From NCBI RefSeq assembly GCF_025148125.1, contig NZ_CP102267.1, positions 785,001-849,000 of the forward strand: a stretch of DNA of 64,000 nt, written 5' to 3'. The notes below the pieces were generated by a model. It did no database searches. It had not been told where the DNA came from and worked only from the letters and a program-made list of their open reading frames with translations. Position numbers and translations under genes: made by a program. This document shows, piece after piece, positions 44,289-55,710 of this stretch (position 1 is its first letter; every line of letters starts with the position of its first letter). Source of the stretch: Blautia wexlerae DSM 19850 (GTDB taxonomy: Bacteria; Bacillota; Clostridia; Lachnospirales; Lachnospiraceae).

Positions 44289-44314
44289 AATTTATAGGTG
44301 CTATGTGATATACT
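44286..44314 (+). promoter_or_regulatory. promoter of the AbiE operon
   Basis: TTGAAT (44286-44291), 17-base spacer, TATACT (44309-44314). The -35 overlaps the right arm of palindrome 2, so antitoxin binding there would block RNA polymerase. Confidence 0.6.
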
Positions 44315-44336
44315 ACGAAAAGAAAGTAGGTGTAGT

Positions 44337-45107
44337 ATGAATAGCAAAACAGCATTAGAAAAAAAATACGAGATAATCAAACAAAATCTTGGGAATCAAA
44401 CTACCTTTTATACAGATGAAGTAATTCCCCTTTTCCCGGAGTTAAAAAAGTCTACTTTATATTGGAATCTTTCTAAATTAGTAGAGGCGGGTTACATTAA
44501 GAGAGTGCGAAACGGTGTATTTTCCTTCAATGATTTGAAAGGCAGACAGGGAATTATTTTATGTGAAACAGCCCAAAAATTGAAAAATTACATGGATGAG
44601 CTGGGATTTTATTATTATATATCCGGTTTGGATATTTTGGCAAAATATATGTTACACATACCAGAACAATATCCTGTCATTGCATTTATTGAAAAAGCAG
44701 CAAAAGAGGAAATATATAACAATTTATTAGCAGAAGGATTTGAGGTGATAGAACCACAATACACGAAAAAAATGTATGAAGATGCTATGCTTTCAGGTAG
44801 CCATAATATGCAGGTGATTTTATACACAACGGAGGATTTTCAGTACAGTAGTGAAGGTCTGGCAAGTATAGAGAAGGCTTTTGTAGATCTTTATTTTGCA
44901 ATAACGAGAAATGGATATCCACTATCATTGCAAGAATTGGTAAGAATTTATCAGAATCTCAGCAGATTGGGAAATATAGATAAAAAGAAGCTGATAACAG
45001 TAGCATCAAGAAGGAATATACAATATGATATTCGCTTTATCGTTGAAAATCGGTTTATTACAGATTCGGCAATAGAGTTTGGAAAAATACTTAGAAGGGA
45101 AGAATAA
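44337..45107 (+). CDS. AbiEi-type antitoxin
   Basis: 256 aa from the ATG at 44337. N-terminal winged helix (FYTDEVIPLFPELKKSTLYWNLSKLVEAGYIKRVRNGVFSF) followed by the AbiEi C-terminal region (FYYYISGLDILAKYMLHIPEQYPVIAFIE...). In type IV AbiE systems it represses its promoter and counters the nucleotidyltransferase toxin. Three bases separate it from the toxin gene. Such pairs abort phage infection and stabilise mobile elements. Confidence 0.85.
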   Translation: MNSKTALEKKYEIIKQNLGNQTTFYTDEVIPLFPELKKSTLYWNLSKLVEAGYIKRVRNGVFSFNDLKGRQGIILCETAQKLKNYMDELGFYYYISGLDILAKYMLHIPEQYPVIAFIEKAAKEEIYNNLLAEGFEVIEPQYTKKMYEDAMLSGSHNMQVILYTTEDFQYSSEGLASIEKAFVDLYFAITRNGYPLSLQELVRIYQNLSRLGNIDKKKLITVASRRNIQYDIRFIVENRFITDSAIEFGKILRREE

Positions 45108-45110
45108 AAT

Positions 45111-46331
45111 TTGGATTACAAAAAGTTATTTCATAAAGAGGAAGCATTTCAGAGAGAAACCTTTCAGAAGAGAATGGAAGAATTTGGGTTTAAAAATATG
45201 GCAAGAATGGAACTGTTTTTATGGGATCTTGAATTATTCTTGCATATTCAGAAAATACTAGGAGATAAAATAATATTGAAAGGTGGTGCAGCCACGCAGT
45301 TTTATCTGCCAAGGGATGCTCAAAGAACAAGTGTAGACATTGATATGTTATTTTTTGGAACAGAAGAGGAAATAAAGGAAACATTGAGGAAAATCGAAGA
45401 ATATTTGGGGACAGAAGACGAATTGTTTTACTTTCATAAACATAGCCCTAAGAATCCGAAAACAAATCTTCCATTACATACATATTACATGAAAGTTCCT
45501 TCTGTACTATCCAATGCAGAACGTAATATGGATAGAGAGAGTATTCCCTATCAGGAATTAAAAATAGAATTTATTCTCCAGCCAGAAAAATGGGAATATG
45601 AAAGAAGAACGGGAGAAAACATATTTGCAGTAAACAGTTCATGGAACTATCAGATCCTTCCATTGAATTATTTATTTGCGGATAAGCTCACCACATTAGG
45701 TTGTAATACGATTGGCGTACAAAATGAAAGGCTGGATGAACAGGTGAAGCAGTTCTATGATATTATGATGTTGTCCAGAAACTGTATATCCGAGATGCAA
45801 TGCTCTGTTGTGAAAGAAAAGTATTTAAAACGGGCAGAACAAGAATGGAATACAAGGAAGATTACACTGGGGAGCACGCTGGAGAGAAGAGATTATGAAC
45901 CTAAATATATCGTAGAAGATGTTGAGAAACAGCTTTTGCGTTATCAACAAGCCGATAGCGGTGAAGATGCAGAATTGAAAAAGTTTATTAATGATTTTCA
46001 TTCGTTATATTTAAACAGGAAAGTGCAGTATGATCCCAAAACGGTTGCCTGCGGAGCATCACTGGTTCGCTTGATGTATGAACTGATGATTTCAGGCATG
46101 GGTTGGGATAAAGTAAAACAGGCATTAGAGATTGAAAAAAAATTAGGTATGGAGCATTTATCGGGACCAGAAAAAGGACAAAAAATTCGTGAACTCAGAA
46201 ATCAGTTTATTCAGGAATTTGGTAAAGATTCGGTAATCCCGGCATCAACTTTGAAAGGGAAAGATTTAAAAAGAGTGTTCTGGGCAATTGTAAATATTGA
46301 TAATTTAAACAAGATTGAGGGAATGATATAA
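45111..46331 (+). CDS. AbiEii-type nucleotidyltransferase toxin
   Basis: 406 aa from a TTG at 45111 with GGGAAG upstream. The nucleotidyltransferase motif is visible as LKGGAATQFYLPRDAQRTSVDIDMLFF (G-G...D-x-D, split here), followed by LPLNYLFADKLTTLG and RLDEQVKQFYDIMMLSR that are typical of AbiEii. It probably modifies tRNA or another RNA to halt growth. The C-terminal 120 residues are an extra helical region. Confidence 0.87.
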   Translation: MDYKKLFHKEEAFQRETFQKRMEEFGFKNMARMELFLWDLELFLHIQKILGDKIILKGGAATQFYLPRDAQRTSVDIDMLFFGTEEEIKETLRKIEEYLGTEDELFYFHKHSPKNPKTNLPLHTYYMKVPSVLSNAERNMDRESIPYQELKIEFILQPEKWEYERRTGENIFAVNSSWNYQILPLNYLFADKLTTLGCNTIGVQNERLDEQVKQFYDIMMLSRNCISEMQCSVVKEKYLKRAEQEWNTRKITLGSTLERRDYEPKYIVEDVEKQLLRYQQADSGEDAELKKFINDFHSLYLNRKVQYDPKTVACGASLVRLMYELMISGMGWDKVKQALEIEKKLGMEHLSGPEKGQKIRELRNQFIQEFGKDSVIPASTLKGKDLKRVFWAIVNIDNLNKIEGMI

Positions 46332-46332
46332 A

Positions 46333-46965
46333 ATGAGATATTATATTGCAGATTTACATTTCTTTCATGAAAATTTGAATACAAAAATGGATAAACGTGG
46401 ATTTGCAAATGTAAATGCAATGAATGATTATATGCTGAAACAGTGGAATAGTAAAGTGCGTAATAGGGATGAAGTTGTTATCTTAGGGGATTTATCATGG
46501 GGGAAATCTGAAGAAACAAACCAGTTGCTTCAGAAATTGAACGGACGTCTATATCTGATACAGGGAAACCATGACCACTATGTCAAGGATCCAAACTTCG
46601 ACAGTTCACGCTTTGAGTGGATTAAAATGTATGAGGAACTTAGCGATAATAAGAGAAAAGTGATACTTTGTCATTATCCTATTATGTGTTATAACGGACA
46701 GTATAAATTGAATGCAGAAGGAAACCCAAAAACCTATATGTTGTATGGACATGTACACGATACGCAGGATCAGAGATTGCTGGAAAGATTTCAAGGAATC
46801 ACATCTGAAACAACATTTCTGAATACACAGGGGGAAACACAGCATATTCCATGTAATATGATTAACTGTTTTTGTATGTATTCAAATTATCAGCCGCTTA
46901 CTTTGGATGAATGGATTGCGTGTGATAAGAACAGGAAACAAAAGAGCTGCCAGAATGTAAAGTGA
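46333..46965 (+). CDS. metallophosphoesterase
   Basis: 210 aa. Calcineurin-like motifs in order: YYIADLHFFH (D-x-H), VVILGDLSWG (GD), LIQGNHDHY (GNHD), KVILCHYPIMCY (H) and MLYGHVHDTQ (GHxH). The start follows the AbiEii stop directly, so it may be cotranscribed with the toxin-antitoxin pair. Substrate unknown; small phosphoesterases of this type act on nucleotides or 2',3'-cyclic phosphates. Confidence 0.92.
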   Translation: MRYYIADLHFFHENLNTKMDKRGFANVNAMNDYMLKQWNSKVRNRDEVVILGDLSWGKSEETNQLLQKLNGRLYLIQGNHDHYVKDPNFDSSRFEWIKMYEELSDNKRKVILCHYPIMCYNGQYKLNAEGNPKTYMLYGHVHDTQDQRLLERFQGITSETTFLNTQGETQHIPCNMINCFCMYSNYQPLTLDEWIACDKNRKQKSCQNVK

Positions 46966-46974
46966 TATGAAAAA

Positions 46975-46998
46975 GAGCCGTCCAAAACTGGTCGGCTC
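46975..46998. terminator. hairpin between convergent genes
   Basis: GAGCCG / CGGCTC with a 12-base loop, placed between the phosphoesterase (+) and the minus-strand block. Works as a terminator in both directions; T-runs are short. Confidence 0.65.
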
Positions 46999-47015
46999 AA
47001 AGTATTTATAGTTGT

Positions 47016-47741
47016 TTATGATTTCTTAGGAATGTCAACAGTTCCTAGTGTTTCAATTAAGGATAGGATTGCATCTGAATTTTGCTGAAATTGCGTTTGA
47101 AAATCTTCTGTAATATCATAGTTCAGATACAGAGTTATCAAAGTAGCATTCCATATTGAAATCATGGTCTTTTCTGATATGTGTTCTTCCAGAAATTGTA
47201 GATGTTTGCAGAGTGTTGCCTGTGTTCTTGTCCATGTAAAGAAATAGTCATCTTTTAGTGGAATGTTAAAACTACGAAACCATTCCCGGACGGTATGTGT
47301 TTCGATTCCGTCTCCGCACTCAGGATTATTAAAGATATATCCAACAGACAGTTCTTCTGGATTTTTCGGAAAACTATCATCCGCAGAAAGGGTAAGATAC
47401 CGACCAATCGGAAACATGGCACAGACAGTCGGTTTTACATCATGAACCAAACATTTCTGATCCTTTAATAAAGGGCAGCGTTTGACACTTCCTTGTGGTC
47501 TCAGGCGGACTATCGGGAAACGGGAGTTACATCCAATATAAGTTTCACAATATTGTTCCAAGGCTTCCGCTGGTGTAATTTGAAATTTTTTTGCTATGTT
47601 AAACAGATCTTTCGGGGATAAGAGAATATCCTCCCGGTGAATGCAGCACTTTCCGCATTGGGTACAGTGAAATGTAAATGTATCATCGAGACCGATTTCT
47701 TCATATCCTAATTGTTCTTTTAGTTCTTTTATTGAATTCAT
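47016..47741 (-). CDS. YkgJ-type cysteine-cluster protein
   Basis: 241 aa from the ATG at 47741, eight bases after AAGGAG. N-terminal FTFHCTQCGKCCIHREDILLS and RCPLLKDQKCLVHDVKPTVC form the Cys-rich YkgJ/Fli-like cluster proposed to bind zinc or iron-sulphur. The C-terminal part is helical. Function in mobile elements is unknown. Confidence 0.85.
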   Translation of the reverse strand: MNSIKELKEQLGYEEIGLDDTFTFHCTQCGKCCIHREDILLSPKDLFNIAKKFQITPAEALEQYCETYIGCNSRFPIVRLRPQGSVKRCPLLKDQKCLVHDVKPTVCAMFPIGRYLTLSADDSFPKNPEELSVGYIFNNPECGDGIETHTVREWFRSFNIPLKDDYFFTWTRTQATLCKHLQFLEEHISEKTMISIWNATLITLYLNYDITEDFQTQFQQNSDAILSLIETLGTVDIPKKS

Positions 47742-47781
47742 AATCATTCTCCTTAAAAAAAATATTTTTATGGCGGTTCTA

Positions 47782-48528
47782 TTATTTTGTGTCTGAACAC
47801 ATTGCTTTTTCGTATTCTAGGATTTGTTTCCATGTCAACCATTCTGGTTTCCCATCATCCGGAAATTCATTCCAGAGTTTTTTCATGGCGGCAATTTGTC
47901 TGCTTTCATTGTGATAGTACAGATGTCCAGTACAACGGTTTCCGTAATTCAAGTAATACTCACAGTCGCTTTGTAAACGACTAAGCATCATGTACTGAAA
48001 TTCATAAGGATTTTTCGGTTTATCTGTTAAAATTCTAAATGGTTTCCGGATAGGCATATCCGGTTCTCCATCAAATTCATTTCCGACTGCAGAGTGCAGA
48101 TGAGGAATTTCAAAGTCACCAAGTTCTACATCTTTCCACAACTTCCCATATTGATCCTGGTATACCGGGCGAGCCCATTCGTCTGTACCAATATAATGAA
48201 GAAGACGAGAGGGTTCTTCTGGAATAGAAATCAGTTCATCCGGGGACATAATCACTTCATCCAAAGCAAGATCATCCAGTTTTTTTGGCATATTGTAAAG
48301 AGAAGAAAAGCGTTCCTCTAGTTTCCGAATGTCTGCTTCAGACTCAGGAAAATCAAAGCAACAGTGAATATCAGGAGTCAGATTGTCGGTTTCTTTATCT
48401 TCGCCGGTATGAATTTCCAAAATAACACCATCCAATCCTGCATAATCGCTGGCATCGGTTGTCCGCACACGTTGTCCAGGTTTGAAGATGACATCTCCCC
48501 ATTGTAATTCAGTTGTTGTATTGTTCAT
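47782..48528 (-). CDS. LPD11-domain protein
   Basis: 248 aa. The C-terminal end NPYEFQYMMLSRLQSDCEYYLNYGNRC ... MKKLWNEFPDDGKPEWLTW matches the LPD11 (large polyvalent-protein-associated) domain seen in conjugative element proteins. The N-terminal part (residues 10-60) looks like a small beta barrel (GQRVRTTDASDYAGLDGVILEIH). Exact role unknown. Minus-strand block, 34 bases before the YkgJ gene. Confidence 0.75.
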   Translation of the reverse strand: MNNTTTELQWGDVIFKPGQRVRTTDASDYAGLDGVILEIHTGEDKETDNLTPDIHCCFDFPESEADIRKLEERFSSLYNMPKKLDDLALDEVIMSPDELISIPEEPSRLLHYIGTDEWARPVYQDQYGKLWKDVELGDFEIPHLHSAVGNEFDGEPDMPIRKPFRILTDKPKNPYEFQYMMLSRLQSDCEYYLNYGNRCTGHLYYHNESRQIAAMKKLWNEFPDDGKPEWLTWKQILEYEKAMCSDTK

Positions 48529-48550
48529 GTAATTCTTCCTTTCTTGATGG

Positions 48551-48624
48551 GAATTGGCATTGACAAAAGAGGGAATAGAATAAATCCATACCCCTTTTCC
48601 GTAACATCACATCTATGCCAATTC
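48551..48624 (-). repeat. inverted repeat in the LPD11 gene leader
   Basis: GAATTGGCAT (48551-48560) and ATGCCAATTC (48615-48624) are perfect inverted arms with a 54-base loop upstream of the minus-strand gene starting at 48528. It could be a regulator site or leader hairpin. Confidence 0.45.
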
Positions 48625-48683
48625 TCATAAATTCATAAATTTTCACTAATTCAGTGCTGTGTTTTTCGTGATCCTTCTAAATA

Positions 48684-48712
48684 AAAAGAGACCACTCGCA
48701 AGTAGTCTCTTC
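48684..48712 (-). terminator. terminator of the DUF4143 ATPase gene
   Basis: AAGAGAC / GTCTCTT with internal pairing, followed on the minus strand by TTTTTAT. It is 12 bases behind the stop at 48725. Confidence 0.8.
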
Positions 48713-48724
48713 GTAAACATAAAT

Positions 48725-50083
48725 TTAATTAAACTTGTATTGTTCCAATAAATAAATAGGCAGTGTTTCTGTTTTTCCGTCTATTCCTCCTTTGGTTGCC
48801 CCTTTTAAATAAAGAAGCTTATCTGCTTTTCCCTGAGCCAGAGCTTTCTGGGCAGTGGAAGCAGTCCCTTTTCCGGCTTTTACTTCTATTAAATATCGGG
48901 TGGAAGAAGATAGGCTTTGTGCCAAAAAATCAATTTCTCCGCCTCGGTAAGTAGCAAAAGCTGGGGTTTCAAAGGAAATTTCCGGTGGAAAATCCTGGCG
49001 TTTCTTCAGGTTGATATAGACATAATTTTCATTTAATGTGCCTGCAAGTACACGGGAATCGGTACCGGTACGTGTCAGATAATAATTTGCCAGCCCCATA
49101 TCCATGAAGTAGCAGCGGCTTGCAGACTTAAAATCCAGAATGTCCATTTCTGTTATTTTTGCACAGAATCCAATGATTCCAGAAAAGTACAGCCAGCTAA
49201 TGGCACGGTTGCAGGTAGCCTTTGAAATATTGCTGGAGTAGTCTTTGGTTACCAGTTTTTGCAATTCTTCACTGATGCTGTCTTCTGAAAATCCTTTCTT
49301 TTCACGATTTAAAATACGGCAGATGGAAAAGAAAATATGGGTAAACACTTTGGTATACAAAATATCCGTAAAATAGCGAATGGATTCATTGGTAAAGGTA
49401 TCAATGATTTTTACGAGTTCGCCTTGAGCTTTTACGATGTTCCGGTTTTCCAGATAGTTTTCGACCACTTTGGGATAGCCACCAATCTGGCAGTACAGCT
49501 CATAGGTTTCCTTTAAGCGATTATAGACTTCTGCTTCAGAGGAAACAAGAGATATTTTTTTGTAATCGCCATACAGATTCTGATCATAGGCCATCAAAAA
49601 CTCCTCAAAAGAAAGCGTATAGATGGTGAGTTTGGTGACATCGCCGCTGGAATAACGGAATTCTGGATCATAAATCCGTCCAAGGTAGCTTCCTGTGATG
49701 ATGAAATGGGCTTTAAAGTGACGTGTAAACTCCCGGATACGGTTATAAATTTCGGAAGACTCCTGGATTTCGTCAATAATGATGACGGTATCTTCAGAAT
49801 CAATAAAGTCCGGTTCATATAACTGGAAGGCATCGTGGAGAGGATGCTCCCGCCGTTTTGTTCCAGGTGTCCAGTCGGTTGCCTGTTTATAACATTCCAT
49901 AAACTGTTTGCCGCTTAATTCAAACAGGTTAATATAAATTTTGTGTTTGTAGTTTTCGTCAGCGAATTTTTGTATCAGGTAGGTTTTTCCAACCTGACGG
50001 GCTCCACCGACTTCCAGGGTACTATGACCTCCTTCATTTTTCCAATCCAGAAGACGGTCATAGACAAAACGCTTCAGATACAT
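48725..50083 (-). CDS. AAA ATPase with DUF4143 domain
   Basis: 452 aa from the ATG at 50083, nine bases after AAAGGA. Walker A GGARQVGKTYLIQKFAD, Walker B VIIIDEIQESSEIYN, sensor FIITGSYLGRIY, and C-terminal DUF4143 with the nuclease-like GGEIDFLAQ...RYLIEVKAGKG (D...E-x-K). The family is widespread and poorly understood; roles in defence or stress are suggested. Single-gene unit. Confidence 0.9.
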   Translation of the reverse strand: MYLKRFVYDRLLDWKNEGGHSTLEVGGARQVGKTYLIQKFADENYKHKIYINLFELSGKQFMECYKQATDWTPGTKRREHPLHDAFQLYEPDFIDSEDTVIIIDEIQESSEIYNRIREFTRHFKAHFIITGSYLGRIYDPEFRYSSGDVTKLTIYTLSFEEFLMAYDQNLYGDYKKISLVSSEAEVYNRLKETYELYCQIGGYPKVVENYLENRNIVKAQGELVKIIDTFTNESIRYFTDILYTKVFTHIFFSICRILNREKKGFSEDSISEELQKLVTKDYSSNISKATCNRAISWLYFSGIIGFCAKITEMDILDFKSASRCYFMDMGLANYYLTRTGTDSRVLAGTLNENYVYINLKKRQDFPPEISFETPAFATYRGGEIDFLAQSLSSSTRYLIEVKAGKGTASTAQKALAQGKADKLLYLKGATKGGIDGKTETLPIYLLEQYKFN

Positions 50084-50169
50084 AAGCACAAATCCTTTCT
50101 TTAAAATCTATCTTTCATTATAGCAAAATATTTGCAGTTCATACAGTGCAAAATTGGATAAATTATGTT

Positions 50170-50631
50170 TTAACATTCAAATTGAAGCTTTGCACGTATA
50201 TCCATAAGAATTTTGCCCAGATGATTTTCGCCATGACCATTTACAGAACCCCAAAAGTAATCTCCCCAGTTGTTTCCTTCAACAAGGTGACAATTCCCAG
50301 TAGCAAGTAATGCTTTACATAGGGTAGGATTCTGCATGAATTTGCACATACAAATTTCATACATGTACATAAGCTTTACACTTTCCCAGTCTGAACGGAG
50401 CTGCACTTCTCTTCCCAGTTTTTTTGCATCTTTTGGATTCCTTAATTTGGTAAATTGAAGCTGTTCTTTAGGGGAAATGGTCTTTTGTGCCTGGAAAGCA
50501 GCCTCATTATTTGCATACCAGTAGCCCCGGTAATATATCCGGGAAGGATAGAAGTTACTAAGAAAAGCGTATGCTCCATGAAAGTGGTCAATTGTTTGCT
50601 GGTAATGATTCGAATAGGTATTAATATACAT
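50170..50631 (-). CDS. NADAR-family protein (YbiA/RibX-like N-glycosidase)
   Basis: 153 aa. NADAR motifs FHGAYAFLSNFYPSRI, YANNEAAFQAQKT, LRNPKDAKKLGREVQLRSDW and GNNWGDYFWGSV are all present. NADAR proteins act on ADP-ribose or riboflavin-type glycosidic bonds; some reverse ADP-ribosylation of nucleic acids. Here it sits next to a DUF3990 ADP-ribosyltransferase-like protein, so the neighbours may form one antagonistic set. Confidence 0.88.
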   Translation of the reverse strand: MYINTYSNHYQQTIDHFHGAYAFLSNFYPSRIYYRGYWYANNEAAFQAQKTISPKEQLQFTKLRNPKDAKKLGREVQLRSDWESVKLMYMYEICMCKFMQNPTLCKALLATGNCHLVEGNNWGDYFWGSVNGHGENHLGKILMDIRAKLQFEC

Positions 50632-50652
50632 GTAATCCCTTCTTTCTTATAC

Positions 50653-50685
50653 AAAAAAGGAACCGCTTATGGTAAGCAGTTCCTT
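50653..50685 (-). terminator. terminator of the DUF3990/DUF3791 pair
   Basis: AAGGAACCGCTTA / TAAGCAGTTCCTT with loop TGG and one mismatch, followed by a T-run on the minus strand (complement of AAAAAA). Confidence 0.85.
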
Positions 50686-50707
50686 CTTAAACATATTTTT
50701 TTGTTTG

Positions 50708-50953
50708 TTATTTGTTTATTTGTGCTTCTTCTTGTTCTTCGTAATAGCGGTCTGCAATATAGCCGGCAGATTCCGCCCAAAGAGTATTTTCTGTATTTTG
50801 TAGGGCCTTGTAAGTTTTTGAATGATAAAATTTGCCCATGGCATCCGGAAAGGAAAGATTACTCTTTTCCATAATAATATCGATAACATCCCGGATCTGA
50901 ATATACAGATTCATTGAAATATCTTTTCCGTTAAAAAAATATTTACCTTCCAT
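50708..50953 (-). CDS. DUF3791 protein, probable partner of DUF3990
   Basis: 81 aa. LYIQIRDVIDIIMEKSNLSFPDAMGKFYHSKTYKAL ... YIADRYYEEQ is the DUF3791 pattern. DUF3791 and DUF3990 genes occur as pairs, probably antitoxin and toxin. It follows the DUF3990 gene by 3 bases. Confidence 0.8.
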   Translation of the reverse strand: MEGKYFFNGKDISMNLYIQIRDVIDIIMEKSNLSFPDAMGKFYHSKTYKALQNTENTLWAESAGYIADRYYEEQEEAQINK

Positions 50954-50956
50954 GTT

Positions 50957-51643
50957 TTACACATCCTTTCGAGATTCCAATACCAGATGTTCAAGAGCAA
51001 GTGGGGTGTGAAAGGAAACCTGATTATTAACCTTATTATACCGAAGCCTTGTAACCGCTTCATCCACGCTCAAGATACCGGACAAATAAAGTTGTACAGT
51101 TTCCATGGTATTATCATCCGCAACAGGCCCAATTACAACATCATAGTGATGCTGGATATCGCCGACAGTACGGTTGAGTTTGACAAACTCCAACCATTCC
51201 TTGTCCAAGGTGGCAAAATGTTTGATTTTTAGTTCCTCGGATTGCTGGAAGATATACCGATACACATATTTGCCGCCAGTATGAGTACGCAAGTACAGGC
51301 GGTTCGCCCATTCATTTGCCTGCTGTTCGAGAACTGTGCAATAAAATCCACGACCAAAATCACGACGGTTATGTGATTTGTTCAAATCGATTTTATCAAA
51401 TGCAATATTGGAGCCATGGAAAAGAACAAGCGTGGGCGTATCTTCTTCTATAATATCTTCTACGTATTGAAAAGTATCATGAATATCTAATTGGTGCAAC
51501 GTTTCGTGTTGTACCAGTATTTTTTCAAATACTTGATGTTTGTAGAAAATATTAAAGGCATCGTCTTCTGATATTTGGTGCTTTTTAGCATAATATTCCA
51601 GTGCTTCAATTGATAGCATCTCTATATCTGATTGAATACTCAT
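50957..51643 (-). CDS. DUF3990 ADP-ribosyltransferase-like protein
   Basis: 228 aa from the ATG at 51643 with GGAGGG upstream. Residues 1-70 resemble DUF3791 (IEMLSIEALEYYAKKHQISEDDAFNIFYKHQVF), then the DUF3990 core: LVLFHGSNIAFDKIDL, NRRDFGRGFYCTVLEQQANEWA and DIQHHYDVVIGPVADDN. DUF3990 has the fold of ADP-ribosyltransferases and is a likely toxin. The built-in DUF3791-like front plus a separate DUF3791 gene is a notable double arrangement. Confidence 0.82.
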   Translation of the reverse strand: MSIQSDIEMLSIEALEYYAKKHQISEDDAFNIFYKHQVFEKILVQHETLHQLDIHDTFQYVEDIIEEDTPTLVLFHGSNIAFDKIDLNKSHNRRDFGRGFYCTVLEQQANEWANRLYLRTHTGGKYVYRYIFQQSEELKIKHFATLDKEWLEFVKLNRTVGDIQHHYDVVIGPVADDNTMETVQLYLSGILSVDEAVTRLRYNKVNNQVSFHTPLALEHLVLESRKDV

Positions 51644-51737
51644 ATACGTTATCCCTCCATTTGCTTTCATTATATCAAAAAAGAAGGTGCTTTCCAACGG
51701 TAAAATAACTATAAATGTAAAGTTGCAAAAGATGTTT

Positions 51738-51760
51738 GAAATGGGGCGTCACCCCATTTC
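51738..51760 (-). terminator. hairpin after the 138-aa hypothetical gene
   Basis: GAAATGGGG / CCCCATTTC with a five-base loop just behind the stop at 51762 on the minus strand. The T-run is missing, so it may be an mRNA end hairpin instead of a full terminator. Confidence 0.55.
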
Positions 51761-51761
51761 A

Positions 51762-52178
51762 CTATCCCCAAACTTCGCCCATGATTTCCACAAGAAAATC
51801 ATCTAATGGAAAATCGGGAGGAAGTAATTCACCAAACGTTTCTTGAATTTCTTGGATAACTTCCGTATAAGAAGAATACGCCTGTGAAAATAAGTGGGAA
51901 GAATTTTTAAGTTCAATGATATAAAATTCTTCTCCTGGATTTAAGTCCAGTTCTTCCTGATCTTTGATCCTCCATACCGTCATAGACTCAGCAGTGCCAT
52001 AACGACAGCCATCAAGTTTCTCACAAAGATATTCCTGAAAGGCTAAGAGTGATTCTGGATCAGAGAACTCTTTGTATAAATCAGGAAAAACTTCCTCTGT
52101 ATATCGAAGGATAAGATTAGCAGCCTCTTCTGTAATAAGAAATCCATAGATATGAAAAACGGATGTAATGATACTCAT
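51762..52178 (-). CDS. hypothetical protein, 138 aa
   Basis: ATG at 52178 with AAGGAG upstream. Acidic, soluble, no recognised domain (FHIYGFLITEEAANLILRY; EEFYIIELKNSSHLF). It follows the DNA ligase, whose stop region it overlaps on the minus strand when longer starts are considered. Role unknown. Confidence 0.65.
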   Translation of the reverse strand: MSIITSVFHIYGFLITEEAANLILRYTEEVFPDLYKEFSDPESLLAFQEYLCEKLDGCRYGTAESMTVWRIKDQEELDLNPGEEFYIIELKNSSHLFSQAYSSYTEVIQEIQETFGELLPPDFPLDDFLVEIMGEVWG

Positions 52179-52188
52179 AGATTTCTCC

Positions 52189-54529
<2,341 letters not shown>

Positions 54530-55710
54530 TATATAGAGAAAGACTTAAATGAAAAACTAAATTCCAGCTGTGGATTATCTCAGTAACTATGCGGGATTAA
54601 ATTCTGTAATGCACCTTAACAATTCTATTTTTTTGTCTTATAATAAACCTGTAAGCACTCATGATTTATGTTTTTATGCATACTAACCGGGCATCTGAAA
54701 ATAGTGTGCGAGACTAAATTCCACATGCCTTATGTGCAAGACTAAATTCTGGTGCAGTGAAATCTGCCTGTGCTTTACTATTTTATTTTATAAGTTTTGG
54801 ACTAAGCATAACATCATCAGGTGCGATTGCCTTTAATCCTAATGCTTTGTGCAGTTTGTTGTCCAAGAGTAAAAGAGAGAGTTCATATGGGCTATGTCCA
54901 TTAAGACTGTCTCTTTTTTCGTTGTTTATGTGATTCATCATAAGTCTGACTTTCTCGTCATTTAAATCAGCGAATGAACTCCCTTTCGGACGGATGTAGC
55001 GGATATACTCGTGGTTCTTTTCGCAGGCACCTTTTTGCCAAAAGCTGTATGGATCACAGTAAAAGACCGTCGTGCTTTTACTTCCGTCACAGAATTTCTC
55101 CATCTCTTCACGAGCTGAGAATTCTGAACCTCCATCCGTGAGGATCACCGGAAAAAGCTTTTTGAATGCATCCTGTCCTAACACTGTTTCAAGCCATACA
55201 AAGACCTCTAACACGCATTCCTGGTCTTGATATTCCAACAGGAACATAAGCATAAGATTGCAGTTGCGGAATGTAAAGGTCAAGAGGGCGCAGCTTTCGC
55301 CTTTCATTCCTTCCACGCAGTCCATTTCCACAACATTTATATCTGGATGATCTTTCATATAATTCTGGAAATTTTCGTAGTTATGACCTTGACGATAAGA
55401 ACGATCTTTTGCACTGGTCTGTGTAGGTTTCTTGCGTTTCTTATAACGTACAGAACGTCTTAAGTCACCATTGCGGACATCGAATACACAATCATTGATG
55501 TAGGAGTAAAGTGTTCTTCTGGAGCAACCCAATTCTTCTGCATGAGTAGCATAAATATGACCGATGGACTGATGCTTCTCCTTGATCAATGGAACCAATA
55601 AATCATTCATGGATTGAATGCTTTCCGGAGTCTGGTTAATGCCGACTCTGGTCTTATGTCAAGAAAAAGTACAAATTAAATACAACCAATTTTCTCTTTT
55701 TATGTAATTG

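Noticed and set aside
48763..48954. Small plus-strand frames opposite the DUF4143 ATPase and other minus-strand genes
   Set aside because: They are antisense shadows of well-supported genes without start signals.
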